This document shows, in pieces, positions 1 to 9,100 of a stretch of 64,000 nucleotides of DNA. The stretch spans positions 1,736,001-1,800,000 of the forward strand of contig NZ_JAUSYD010000001.1 in NCBI RefSeq assembly GCF_030816615.1, read 5' to 3'. The position numbers and the translations under genes were made by a program. The notes beneath the pieces were generated by a model. That model worked only from the letters and a program-made list of their open reading frames with translations. It had not been told where the DNA came from and searched no databases. The DNA is from Streptomyces sp. B1I3. GTDB lineage: Bacteria > Actinomycetota > Actinomycetes > Streptomycetales > Streptomycetaceae. How positions within the stretch are numbered: position 1 is the stretch's first letter; each line of letters opens with the position of its first letter.

Positions 1-8
1 GCGTGCGA

Positions 9-38
9 AAGGCCGGCGGCCGCTCACGCGCCGGCCTT
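9..38 (-). terminator. Hairpin at the 3' end of the carrier protein gene
   Basis: Inverted repeat with 10-bp perfect arms (9-18 and 29-38) and a 10-nt loop that contains the stop codon of the carrier protein gene. It is a plausible intrinsic terminator without a clear U-tract, as is common in high-GC actinobacteria. The left window edge hides what follows. Confidence 0.4.
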
Positions 39-257
39 GCTGCTCACGGCCGCGACGAGCCGGCCGACGGTGTCGCGCGAGGACAGGACGACGTCCTCCA
101 GGTCGATGTCCATCCGGTCCTCGATGAGCAGCCGCAACTCCTCCAGGGCGAGTGAGTCCAGCCGCAGCTGACGCAGCGGCACCTCGGGCCGGATGACATC
201 GGGATCGGTCCCGAATCGGGTGACGAGCAAGGCGCTGATCTCTTCCGAGGTGCTCAT
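24..257 (-). CDS. Free-standing acyl/peptidyl carrier protein
   Basis: A 77-residue carrier protein, the normal family length. The phosphopantetheine attachment motif LDSL sits at residues 33-36 with Ser35, in the context RLDSLALEEL, followed by an acidic helix typical of carrier proteins. Members hold acyl or aminoacyl chains as thioesters on a 4'-phosphopantetheine arm in the cytoplasm. The start is supported by GGAGGAG 7 nt upstream of the ATG. No ketosynthase, adenylation or acyltransferase gene lies in the window, so its partners are either beyond the left edge or elsewhere in the genome. The sequence is not obviously the fatty-acid AcpP, so a role in a small biosynthetic cluster is an inference. 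Confidence 0.85.
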   Translation of the reverse strand: MSTSEEISALLVTRFGTDPDVIRPEVPLRQLRLDSLALEELRLLIEDRMDIDLEDVVLSSRDTVGRLVAAVSSKAGA

Positions 258-585
258 GGGGACGCTCCTCCGCTCTCGGTACGCGGTGACGCCGGCCGCG
301 TGGGGGGTGAGATGGCCATCGGGGACGCCGGCTGCTCGGGAGGGACCCTTTATACGCCTTCGCGGCCGGGATTCCGGACTCCGTTCCCCCGTGAGGAGGG
401 GGGACGGCCAGGTGTGCGAATCCGCCGGGCCGAGGCGGCGGGCGACACGGCGGGCGGGGAGCGGGCCCCGCGGGAAGGCCGGGGAGCCAGGGCGGTGGCG
501 CCCGTCCGGCAGTGCCGGCCCGCGCCGTCATCCGGAGCCCAACGGGGCTGCCCGCGGCGGGCCTTGAGCCGTACACTCCGCGATC
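258..585. other. 328-bp divergent intergenic region
   Basis: No convincing gene lies here. The region separates the leftward carrier protein from the rightward nitroreductase and must hold both promoters. An AT-rich patch near 348-356 (TTTATACG) stands out from the GC-rich background and could be part of a promoter. A TACACT hexamer lies just before the nitroreductase start. Reading frames through this stretch have no recognisable protein features. Confidence 0.5.
572..577 (+). promoter_or_regulatory. Candidate -10 element for nitroreductase (leaderless type)
   Basis: TACACT fits the TANNNT pattern and ends 8 nt before the ATG at 586. There is no Shine-Dalgarno sequence in front of this ATG, so transcription may start at or very near the start codon. 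No good -35 is visible, so this is only suggestive. Confidence 0.3.
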
Positions 586-1332
586 ATGACCTTCGAAACG
601 GTTCAGGCCGGCACCGGCGCAGCCGAGGGCTCCGCACTCGCCGGGCCCGGCCTCTTCGCGACCATGTCCACCATGCGCGCCATGCGCCGCCTCGAGCCGG
701 ACCCCGTGCCGGACGAGACGATCGAGCAGCTCATACAGGCCGCCGTCTGGGGGCCCAGCGGCGGCAACATGCAGTGCTACGAGTACGTGGTCGTCACCGA
801 CCGCGAGGTGATGGCCCGCCTGGCCCCGCTGTGGAAGCGCTGCGTGGACGCCTATCTGGCGACGACCGGGAAGTACGCGCCCCAGGGCATGGACGACGCG
901 GCGTACGGGCGGATGGTCGCGGCCATCGAATACCAGCGCGACCACTTCGCGGACACGCCGGCCCTGATCATCCCCTGCTACAAGTTCCCCGAGCCCCGGC
1001 TGGAGAAGGAGGGTCTGCAGGCGTACGCCCAGGCGCTCGGCCCCGAGGGGGTCGCGCACATGACGAGCACGCAGACGCGCTTCCAGGCGCTCGCCGAGGG
1101 CTCCTGTGTCTATCCGGGCGTCCAGAACCTCCTGCTCGCGGCGCGGGCGCTCGGGCTCGCCGCGAACATCACCATCTGGCACCTGATGCTGGAGGCGGAA
1201 TGGAAGGAGGCGCTCGGGATCCCCGCCGATACGCGCACCTTCGCCGCGATCCCGGTGGGCCGGCCGCAGGGCAACTTCGGACCGGTCCGGCGCCGGCCGG
1301 TGGCCGACGTCATCCACCGGGACCGCTGGTAG
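586..1332 (+). CDS. Nitroreductase family flavoprotein
   Basis: A 248-residue protein of the FMN-dependent nitroreductase superfamily. About 25 disordered residues are followed by the N-terminal signature with arginine-rich FMN phosphate contact (MSTMRAMRRLEPDPV), the WGPSGGNMQ segment near residues 60-70, and a C-terminal GRPQGNFGPVRRRP stretch typical of the fold. Such enzymes use NAD(P)H and FMN to reduce nitro groups, quinones or unsaturated bonds; the natural substrate cannot be read from sequence. It is transcribed alone, divergent from the carrier protein. No ribosome binding site precedes the ATG, so the mRNA may be leaderless. Confidence 0.85.
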   Translation: MTFETVQAGTGAAEGSALAGPGLFATMSTMRAMRRLEPDPVPDETIEQLIQAAVWGPSGGNMQCYEYVVVTDREVMARLAPLWKRCVDAYLATTGKYAPQGMDDAAYGRMVAAIEYQRDHFADTPALIIPCYKFPEPRLEKEGLQAYAQALGPEGVAHMTSTQTRFQALAEGSCVYPGVQNLLLAARALGLAANITIWHLMLEAEWKEALGIPADTRTFAAIPVGRPQGNFGPVRRRPVADVIHRDRW

Positions 1333-1438
1333 GGCCGGGCGCGCCGCCGCCCTCCGCCCGGGGCGGCGGCTCCACCGGTGTGCCGTCCCTGCCGCAACTC
1401 CATTGGAGTGAGTGGACATTGGACACACCGTGACACCG

Positions 1439-1467
1439 TTGTCATGCCATATTCAGCTGGATAGCCT
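1439..1467 (+). promoter_or_regulatory. Sigma-70-type promoter for the amidase gene
   Basis: TTGTCA (1439-1444) and TAGCCT (1462-1467) are separated by 17 bp, a good match to the housekeeping HrdB-type promoter. The expected start point near 1474 would give a leader of about 70 nt before the amidase ATG at 1545. Confidence 0.5.
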
Positions 1468-1544
1468 GTGCGGGCTCGAGGCCCCCGCCCCACCCCACCG
1501 GGCCCGGGGGACCTCCACTCTCCCCCCACGGACCAGGAGCAGGT

Positions 1545-3107
1545 ATGCCCCGACGCCCCGCCGGCCACACCGCAGGACGCACAGCGGTTCTGGCCGCTCT
1601 CGCCGTCACCGCCCTCGTCGCCGCCGGCCGGCCGGCCCCGGCCGCGACCACCGCCCCACAACCCATGAACCAGGCCTTCGACAGGGCGGCCGAGAAGTTC
1701 GGCGTACCGCGCGATCTGCTCGCCGCCGTCGGCTACGGCGAGACGCACCTGGACGGCCACGCCGGGCGCCCGAGCCAGGCGAACGGATACGGAGTGATGC
1801 ACCTCGTCAGCAACCCGGCCAACCGCTCCCTGGAGAAGGCCGCCGCGCTGACGGGCGAGTCCGCGGCCGATCTGCGCCAGGACACCGAGGCCAACATCCT
1901 GGGCGGCGCCGCCGTGCTGCGCAACCACGCCGACGCGCTCGGCCTGGACGGGGCCGAGCGCCGGGACATCGACGCCTGGTACCCGGCCGTCGCCCGGTAC
2001 AGCGGCGCGCAGGGCCCCGTCGCCGCCCTCTACGCGGACACCGTCTACACCTTCCTCGCCGAGGGTCTGCGCACGACGGTCCGGGGCGGCGAACGGGTCT
2101 CGGTGCCTTCCCGCCCGGTCGCTCCCGAGAAGGGTGACCTGGCCACCGCCCAGGTCACGACGCCGAGCCCCGACTACCCCTCGGCCCTGTGGCTGCCCGC
2201 CGCCTCCGCCAACTACGCGACGGGCCGGACGGCGACGGTCGACAAGGTGGTCATCCACGTCATGCAGGGCTCGTACGCCGGCACGATCAGCTGGTTCCAG
2301 AACGCGGCGTCGAAGGTCAGCTCCCACTACGTCGTCCGCTCCTCGGACGGCGAGGTCACCCAGATGGTGCGGGACAAGGACACCGCTTACCACGCCAAGA
2401 GCGCCAACGCCTCGTCGCTGGGCATCGAGCACGAGGGCTTCATCGACGACCCGTCGTGGTTCACCGACAGCATGTACCGCTCCTCCGCGGCGCTCACCGC
2501 CCACCTGTGCGACCGGTACGGCATCCCGAAGGACCGCTCCCACGTCATCGGGCACAGCGAGGCCCCCGGGAACGACCACACCGACCCGGGAGCCAACTGG
2601 AACTGGACCCTCTACATGCAGCTCGTCACCGGCACCGGCACGACCGGCGGCGGCGGGAGCGAGAGCGACGGGCTGACCTTCGGCGCGTACGCGACCCAGC
2701 AGCCGGGCTCGGCGGGCACGCAGGTCAGGGCCGCGCAGCAACTGCTCGACCGGCAGGGCTACGAGGTGGGCGCCGTGGACGGTGTCTTCGGCCCTGCGAC
2801 GAAGTCCGCCGTGCAGGCGTTCCAGACGGCCCGCGGGCTGACCGCCGACGGCACGGTCGACACGGGGACCTGGACCGCCCTGCTCTCCGCGGGCACCACC
2901 CCGGTCCTCGCCGAGGGTCGTACGGGTGAGGCGGTGAAGCGGCTGCAGCGGGCGCTGACCGCCGCGCTCGGATCGACGGTCGCCGTCGACGGGACCTTCG
3001 GTTCGGCGACGGACACGGCCGTGCGCGCGTACCAGAAGGCGCGGGGCCTGACGGTCGACGGCGGGGTGGGACCCGACACCTGGGCGGCGCTGCAGACCGG
3101 ACGCTGA
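1545..3107 (+). CDS. Secreted N-acetylmuramoyl-L-alanine amidase with two peptidoglycan-binding domains
   Basis: A 520-residue exported cell-wall hydrolase. Residues 1-33 form an Arg-rich, alanine-rich signal peptide ending near APAA. Residues about 40-190 resemble a lysozyme-like module (GYGETH motif). An amidase_2 domain follows at about 215-365, with zinc-ligand style histidines in IHVMQG and IGHSEAPG and the conserved DPGANW segment. Two PG_binding_1 repeats (about 390-450 and 460-518) are seen from paired FGPATKSAVQAFQ and FGSATDTAVRAYQ motifs. The family cleaves the bond between muramic acid and L-alanine. AGGAG lies 5 nt before the ATG. It is monocistronic, with a promoter at 1439 and a strong terminator at 3131. 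The N-terminal lysozyme-like assignment is less certain than the amidase. Confidence 0.9.
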   Translation: MPRRPAGHTAGRTAVLAALAVTALVAAGRPAPAATTAPQPMNQAFDRAAEKFGVPRDLLAAVGYGETHLDGHAGRPSQANGYGVMHLVSNPANRSLEKAAALTGESAADLRQDTEANILGGAAVLRNHADALGLDGAERRDIDAWYPAVARYSGAQGPVAALYADTVYTFLAEGLRTTVRGGERVSVPSRPVAPEKGDLATAQVTTPSPDYPSALWLPAASANYATGRTATVDKVVIHVMQGSYAGTISWFQNAASKVSSHYVVRSSDGEVTQMVRDKDTAYHAKSANASSLGIEHEGFIDDPSWFTDSMYRSSAALTAHLCDRYGIPKDRSHVIGHSEAPGNDHTDPGANWNWTLYMQLVTGTGTTGGGGSESDGLTFGAYATQQPGSAGTQVRAAQQLLDRQGYEVGAVDGVFGPATKSAVQAFQTARGLTADGTVDTGTWTALLSAGTTPVLAEGRTGEAVKRLQRALTAALGSTVAVDGTFGSATDTAVRAYQKARGLTVDGGVGPDTWAALQTGR

Positions 3108-3130
3108 CCCCGCGCGGTGCCTCCGGCCGC

Positions 3131-3170
3131 GGCGAGGCGGGCCCCCTTGTGCGGGGGCCCGCCTCGCCGC
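3131..3170. terminator. Bidirectional terminator
   Basis: Perfect 17-bp arms (3131-3147 and 3154-3170) with a 6-nt loop, placed between the convergent amidase and FAD oxidoreductase genes, so it can stop transcription from both sides. Confidence 0.85.
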
Positions 3171-3175
3171 CGGCG

Positions 3176-4390
3176 TCAGTGGGCGTCGTACACGCTCCGG
3201 TAGTGGCCGAGCGCCGTCTCGCGCACCTTGCGCTCGTCCCAGGTGTCGAAGCGCCCGGGGTCGAGCCGGGCGGGGTCCACCGGTGTTCCGCCGGTCCCCA
3301 GCAGCTGTCCGGCCAACTGCCGGCCGACACCTGCGGCATGGGTGATCCAGCTCGCCTCCGCGAACCACAGCCCGGGGACACCGGCTGCCGGGCCCACCAG
3401 CGGGAGTTCGTCCGGCGTCATGGCGAAGACCCCGTTGAGGCGGCGTCCCAGCGGCGCGTCGCGGAAGGCGGGCACGAGGCCGGTGGCCTCGGCCAGGGCG
3501 GTGCCGAAGTCCAGTTCCCTGAACGGACGTTCGGCGGTGGCGAGGCCGGAGGTTGGCTCCATGGGCAGCGGCGGGTGCGCGTAGCTGCCCAGCCCGTAGC
3601 GGCGGCCGTGGCGGCGGGTGTACACCGACTGGTCGGGGTAGCGCACGATGGGGGTGTCGATGGGGGTGTCGTCCAGCTCGGGGCGTTCGGCGGTGAACAG
3701 GTACGGGTGCTGCACGCTTACCATGGGCAGCCGGACACCGGCGGTCGCCGCGAGCACGGGCCCCCAGATCCCGGTGGCGAGCACCACCCGCCCGGCCCGC
3801 ACCACGGCGCCGTCCTCACGCGTGCGTACTCCGGTGACGCGGCCGCACTCGGTCTCCAGCGCACCGACCGGGGTGTTCCAGCAGAAGCGCGCACCGGCCC
3901 GCTCCGCCGCGGCGACCAGTGCGCCGGTCAGCGCGACCGGGTCCGCCGCGCCGTCGGACGGGATGTGCAGGCCCCCGACGGCCTGGTCGGCGTCGACCAG
4001 CGCAGGGGCGAGCGCCACGGCCGACGCCGCGTCCAGCACGTGCGCCTCGACACCCAGCGCCATGCCGTGCTCGACGTCCTGGTAGCACTGTTCCAGCCGC
4101 GCCTCGGTGGTCGCCACCTCCAGGCAGCCGACCTGGCGGAAGGGCGGTTCGGCCGCGGAGGCGGAGAGCTCGAGGTAGGTGGCGACGCTGTCCTTGGCCA
4201 GTACGGCCAGCTCCGGCGTCACACTGAGCTGGCCGACGAAGCCGGGCGCCAGACCGGTCGATCCGGGCAACCGCTCCGGCCCCCGGGCATCCAGCACGGT
4301 CACGCGCTCGTGACCGAGCAGGGCCAGGTGGTACGCGACCGAGGCTCCCACCACTCCGGCTCCGACCACCAGGATCTCGTCCGCTGCCAT
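3176..4390 (-). CDS. FAD-dependent amine/amino-acid oxidoreductase (DAO family)
   Basis: A 404-residue flavoprotein. The N-terminus has the dinucleotide-binding motif GAGVVG at residues 10-15, followed by the aspartate that usually binds the ribose (VLDARG). The rest matches the D-amino-acid oxidase/sarcosine oxidase/glycine oxidase fold, including a C-terminal FAD loop. Members oxidise secondary or primary amines with release of imine and H2O2 or reduction of an acceptor; the substrate is not evident. I chose the ATG at 4390 because GGAG lies 7 nt upstream and the nucleotide-binding strand begins at once; the longer reading frame has no support. It ends against a terminator shared with the amidase and has no operon partner. 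Confidence 0.85.
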   Translation of the reverse strand: MAADEILVVGAGVVGASVAYHLALLGHERVTVLDARGPERLPGSTGLAPGFVGQLSVTPELAVLAKDSVATYLELSASAAEPPFRQVGCLEVATTEARLEQCYQDVEHGMALGVEAHVLDAASAVALAPALVDADQAVGGLHIPSDGAADPVALTGALVAAAERAGARFCWNTPVGALETECGRVTGVRTREDGAVVRAGRVVLATGIWGPVLAATAGVRLPMVSVQHPYLFTAERPELDDTPIDTPIVRYPDQSVYTRRHGRRYGLGSYAHPPLPMEPTSGLATAERPFRELDFGTALAEATGLVPAFRDAPLGRRLNGVFAMTPDELPLVGPAAGVPGLWFAEASWITHAAGVGRQLAGQLLGTGGTPVDPARLDPGRFDTWDERKVRETALGHYRSVYDAH

Positions 4391-4598
4391 CGGTTGCTCC
4401 TTCTCGGTGAACGCGTATGCGGCGCCCGCATTATGGCATCGGGGGCGCCGGACGATCACGGCCGCCGGACGCCCGCATCTCGCCGCGCCTTGTGTCACCG
4501 CTCCGTAACAGGCCGGGGGCCGGACACAACTTCCAGCCCCTGTCGCGACTCCAACTCACCACCGACAGAGCACCATCGACACGCATGGGGGCACCACA

Positions 4599-6089
4599 AT
4601 GACCCACCGGCGTCACGCGGCCGTTGCCGCCGCGTCCTTCCTCCTCCTGACGGGCCTCGGCATCGCGGCCCCCTCCCCGGCCTTCGCGGGCACGCCCGGC
4701 GGCACGCACGCCGACGACCGCAACAGCGACTTCGACGGTGACGGGTACGACGACGTCCTGACCGGTGCTCCGGGTGGCACCGACGGCGGACGCAAGGGCG
4801 CCGGCTACATCAGCGTCCAGTACGGCGCCGCGAACGGCATAGGCACCGCCACCAGCACGCCCAGGGTCCGCACCGCCGTCTTCGGTCAGGCGAGCTCCGG
4901 CGTCCCGGGCAGCGCCGAGGCGGGTGACGGCTTCGGCGCGGCCGTCGCCACCGGGGACCTCGACGCCGACGGGTACGACGACGCGGTCGTCGCCGCGCCG
5001 GGTGAGGACGAGGGCGCGGTGGCCGACGCCGGCCGCGTGACCGTCCTGTACGGCTCCAGGACCGGGCTGTCCACGGCCCGCTCCACCACCATGAGGGCCG
5101 CCGCCCCCGAGGCGGACGCCCGGTTCGGTCTCGCCCTCGCCGCCGCCCGGCTCACCGGAGCCACACCGGGTGATGCCCTGGTCGTGGCCGACCGCGGGGG
5201 TGCGGACCTGTTCGTCCACACCGCCGGCGCCCTGCGGCCGGCCGGCCGCCTGGACACGAGCGGCTCCCCCGGGGGTGTGAGGATCAGGCCCGCTTCCCTG
5301 ACGACCGGCGACTACGACGACGACGGGTACGCCGACCTGTTCGTGGCCGGGATCAGCCTGGAGGAGGACCAGCGCGGACGGTCGGCCCTGTACGCGGGCG
5401 GCGCCGACGGTCCGGCGTACGTCCGCGACCTGTCAGGCGGCCCCGCCACGGCCTCGGGGGACATCAACGACGACGGGTACGACGACTTCGTCTACGGCAA
5501 GCCCGACCGGCTCGCCGACGTCTACGAGCCCCTCAACGGCGGCTACGTCGGCGTCTACCTGGGCAGCGACCAGGGCATGCGGGACTACGACGAGCTCGGC
5601 ACCCCTTCGCAGGTGTGGGCCCAGTACACCGCCGGGGTGCCGGGCACCGCCGAGCTGGGTGACGGCTTCGGCGCCGACGTCTCCCTCGCCGACATCGACG
5701 GGGACGGTTACGCGGACCTGGCTGTGGGCGTGCCCGGCGAGGACATCGGCAGCGTGGCGGACGCGGGCGGGGTACGCGTCCTGCGCGGCTCGGCCGCCGG
5801 GCTGACCGCGGCCCGCGCGCGGTCCTTCGACCAGGACTCGGCAGGGATACCCGGGACGGCGGAGAAGGGAGACCGCTGGGGCGCCCAGGTCCGGCTCGCC
5901 GACACGGACGCCGACGGCCGTGCGGAGCTGCTGGCCGCGGCGCCCGGTGAGAACACCTCCGACGGAGTGGTCTGGGTCCTTCCCGCGGCCACGACCGGGA
6001 CCGTGAGCACCGGATCGTGGTCGTACGGCGGAGGCTCGCTCGGCGCGTCCGGCGCGGACGCACGGTACGGCGAGGCGATCGACGAGTAG
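4599..6089 (+). CDS. Secreted FG-GAP/VCBS repeat protein
   Basis: A 496-residue exported protein with a signal peptide (residues 1 to about 32, ending SPAFA). It carries at least six calcium-binding repeats of the integrin-alpha type, each recognisable by a D-x-D-x-D-G-x-x-D core followed by a short strand and a gap (DFDGDGYDD, DLDADGYDD, DYDDDGYAD, DINDDGYDD, DIDGDGYAD, DTDADGRAE). These repeats normally build a seven-bladed beta-propeller stabilised by Ca2+. Streptomyces encode many such proteins and their ligands are mostly unknown. GGGGGC precedes the ATG at a workable distance. It is monocistronic and ends at the terminator at 6113. Confidence 0.88.
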   Translation: MTHRRHAAVAAASFLLLTGLGIAAPSPAFAGTPGGTHADDRNSDFDGDGYDDVLTGAPGGTDGGRKGAGYISVQYGAANGIGTATSTPRVRTAVFGQASSGVPGSAEAGDGFGAAVATGDLDADGYDDAVVAAPGEDEGAVADAGRVTVLYGSRTGLSTARSTTMRAAAPEADARFGLALAAARLTGATPGDALVVADRGGADLFVHTAGALRPAGRLDTSGSPGGVRIRPASLTTGDYDDDGYADLFVAGISLEEDQRGRSALYAGGADGPAYVRDLSGGPATASGDINDDGYDDFVYGKPDRLADVYEPLNGGYVGVYLGSDQGMRDYDELGTPSQVWAQYTAGVPGTAELGDGFGADVSLADIDGDGYADLAVGVPGEDIGSVADAGGVRVLRGSAAGLTAARARSFDQDSAGIPGTAEKGDRWGAQVRLADTDADGRAELLAAAPGENTSDGVVWVLPAATTGTVSTGSWSYGGGSLGASGADARYGEAIDE

Positions 6090-6112
6090 ACCCTCACGGA
6101 CCACCGGAGAGC

Positions 6113-6153
6113 GGCGCCCCGCACCGAGCCTCTAGGTCTCGGTGCGGGGCGCC
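6113..6153. terminator. Bidirectional terminator
   Basis: Perfect 16-bp arms (6113-6128 and 6138-6153) around a 9-nt loop that can itself pair further. It lies between the convergent FG-GAP gene and the subtilisin-like protease gene. Confidence 0.85.
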
Positions 6154-6169
6154 CGGCGCACTGCCCGGG

Positions 6170-9100
6170 TCACTTCAGGCCGAAGGCCCTGATGATCTCC
6201 TGGTCGACGGCGAGTCCGCCGTCCGCCTCGGCGTGCGCCTTGAGCGAGACGAACGAGGCACCCTCCCGGGGCGTCCTGAACCGGGCGGTCCACGAACCGT
6301 CCGCACCCTTGCGCGGCTGCACCGCGCTCCAGGTCTGCCCGTCGTCGTAACTGACCGACAGCGAAGCCTTGTTCGCGCTCACCGCTGCCTCCAGCCACTC
6401 CTGGGTACCGGAGGACAGGCCGACCTCGGTCCACTTCCCCGCGTCGACGTCACCGGCGAGGTCCGTGTCGACGTCGAAGTCCAGCTGGAGCATCGGGATG
6501 TCCGCCTGCCACGGGCCGTCCGCGTCGAGCGCGCCCGACTCGAACTCCCACGAACTGTGGGTGCGGGTGGAGGTCTTCCAGGTGCCGCCGTCCCGGACGG
6601 AGTCGATGGTCAGCCGGTACGGCAGCCTGCCGGTGGACAGGTTCCCCGCGTAGCCGGCGCGGCCGGCGCCCTTCCCGAGCAGTGTGCCGCCCTGGTACAG
6701 GGCGTACGAGGTCGTGTCGTACTCGTCCGCGGGCATCGAACCGGAGTGTCCGGCACCGGAGTCCGTCCACGGGGTGATGTTGAACTGCATGTCGTTGTTC
6801 ACGGTCCGGAAGGGACCCCAGTACCCCGTGCCGAGGCGCGGACGGGTGACCGGTGCGAACCACTCGGCCGGGTAGGTGCGGCCCGCCGTGTAGTCCAGTT
6901 CCCCGCTGCGCATCTCGGCGGCGGTGTCGGAGGTGGCGGCGTTCAGGACCGAGTGGTTCTCGTACCAGAACGAGTCGCCCGGCAGGGGGCTGACCCACTC
7001 GGTGCGGATGCCCGGGAACTTCTCGTACTCCTCGAAGCCGAGACCGGGGCCGTAGTCCGGGATGTCGTAGCGGTAGCCCGCGCCCGGAGTCTCCTTGTGG
7101 CCGTAGAAGGTGTTCTCGACCTTCGCGAGCCGGCCGGCCGACGGGGCGAAGGCCAGTGACCGGTCCGGGATGGTCCCGTCATGACGGTCCACCAGGTCGT
7201 AGACGTACGAGGCGAACTTCTTCTGGTCGACGGAGAGCTTCCTGCCGCGCTGCGCCGCCTTGATCAGCGTCTCACCCGCGATCTTCTGCACCGAGGCGAC
7301 CGGGATGGTGGTCTGCTCGCCGTACGGCACGTAGCTCTCCAACGCGACTCCGCGGCCGTCGTTGACGACGAAGAGCGCCTTCGCGCCCGCCGCGAGTGCG
7401 TTGGCCAGCCGCTCTGCGGGCGGGACCGTGTCGCTGCGCGTGACGACGACGGCCTTGCCCTTGACGCTGCGGCCCTTGTAGTCGGCCGCGGCGCCGTCGC
7501 CTGCGAAGACACCGGTGAGCTTCTGTTCGCTGTCCTCGGCGACGACCGAGCCGTTCTGCACCGTGACCGGGACGTCGTGGCCGTCGGCCGTCAGGTCGAT
7601 CAGCTCCTCGCCCTGGCGCCAGCGTGTGAGGAAGCTGAAGCTGCCCTGGGTGACCTTCTTCGTCGGGCTCGCCCACAACTGGTCGTAGGCCAGCGGGATC
7701 TGGAACGCGTCGCGCTGGACGGTGCCGTCCGGGGCGGTGCGTGCCATGTCGTACCGCAGCTGCCGGGTCTCGGTCTCCTCGGGGGTGCGCACGGTCACCT
7801 TGCGGGCCTTCGACGCGTCCAGGGTGACCGTGGTGGGCTCGTCCAGGATGGTCTCGGGGGCCGCGAGGAAGGCCACGGCCTTGGAGTCCGCTCGGTCACC
7901 GTCGATGTCCACGGAGGTCCAGGCGGTGTAGTTGCCGGGAGGCAGTCGCAGGGTGGTCTCGCCGGGGACCGCCACGACACCCAGGTTCGGGTCGCCGAGC
8001 TGGGCGATGACGACGTTGCCGTCCATCGGTCCGCCCGACCGGTCACGCAGCTTCAGGGTGAGGTCGTAGAGCTCCTGCTCCTTGTTCAGGGCGAAGCCGG
8101 TGTGCGCGACGGTCTCGCCGGCCGCGTCCTTGGCGACGACCTGCCCGGAGAACTGGGTGTCGTTCGGGACCTCGGAGGGATCCAGCGACAGCACCGCCTG
8201 GGCGGTGGAGCCCGCCGGGACGGTCAGCGTGGACGTGGACAGTGTGTAGGCCGCGGAGTCCGTGCCGGTGGCCAGGCTCAGGGTGACGTCCTGCGCACCG
8301 GTGTTGCGGTAGGTGATGGTGCGCTCGGCGACCGGGTCGGAGGCGGAGTGCGGCCAGTCGTAGGACGCCACCTCGACGGAGCCGGTGGCCTCGATCGTCG
8401 TGTCGATCGCCGCCTTGACGTCGAGCCGGCCGGTGCCCTGCTCGTACGGCGTGTAGGCGGGCAGCTGCTCGGAGGAGGTCATCAGCGCGTCCTTGATGCG
8501 CTGACCGGACCAGTCGGGGTGGCGCTGCTTCAGGACGGCCGCGGCGCCCGCGACGTGCGGGGTCGCCATCGACGTACCGGACATCCGCTGGTACATGCCG
8601 CTGATGCCGGGCACCGCCTGCGAGGCGGCGGCGTTGATGCCGACTCCGGGAGCCGACAGGTCGGGCTTCAGGCCGTACGACCTGACCAGCGGGCCCATCG
8701 AGGAGAAGTCCGCGCGGTTGTCCTGCTTGTCGACGGCCGCGATGGTGAGCGCCTTGCCGGCGGAGCCGGGCGATCCGATGGTGCCCGCGCCGTAGGCGTT
8801 GCCGGCGGCGATCACGAAGAGCGGCCCGCCGTCCGCCGAGAGGGCGTCGACCGCCTGGGCCATCGGGTCGTCACCGTCGTCCGGGATGCTGGAGCCGAGG
8901 CTCATGGAGACGACGTCGGCTCCTTCGGCCTTCGCCCACTCCATGGCCTCGATGATGCCGGAGTCGGCGCCGGAACCTTCGTCGCCGAGCACCTTGCCGA
9001 CGATCAGGTCGGCGGCGGGGGCGACGCCCTTGTTGGCGCCGTCCGATGCGGCGCCGGACCCGGCGATGGTGGAGGCGACGTGCGTACCGTGACCGTTCCT

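Noticed and set aside
1110..3368. A 752-codon open frame antisense to the amidase gene.
   Set aside because: A shadow frame of the amidase caused by GC-rich third positions; composition is Arg/Gly/Val-rich with no domain.
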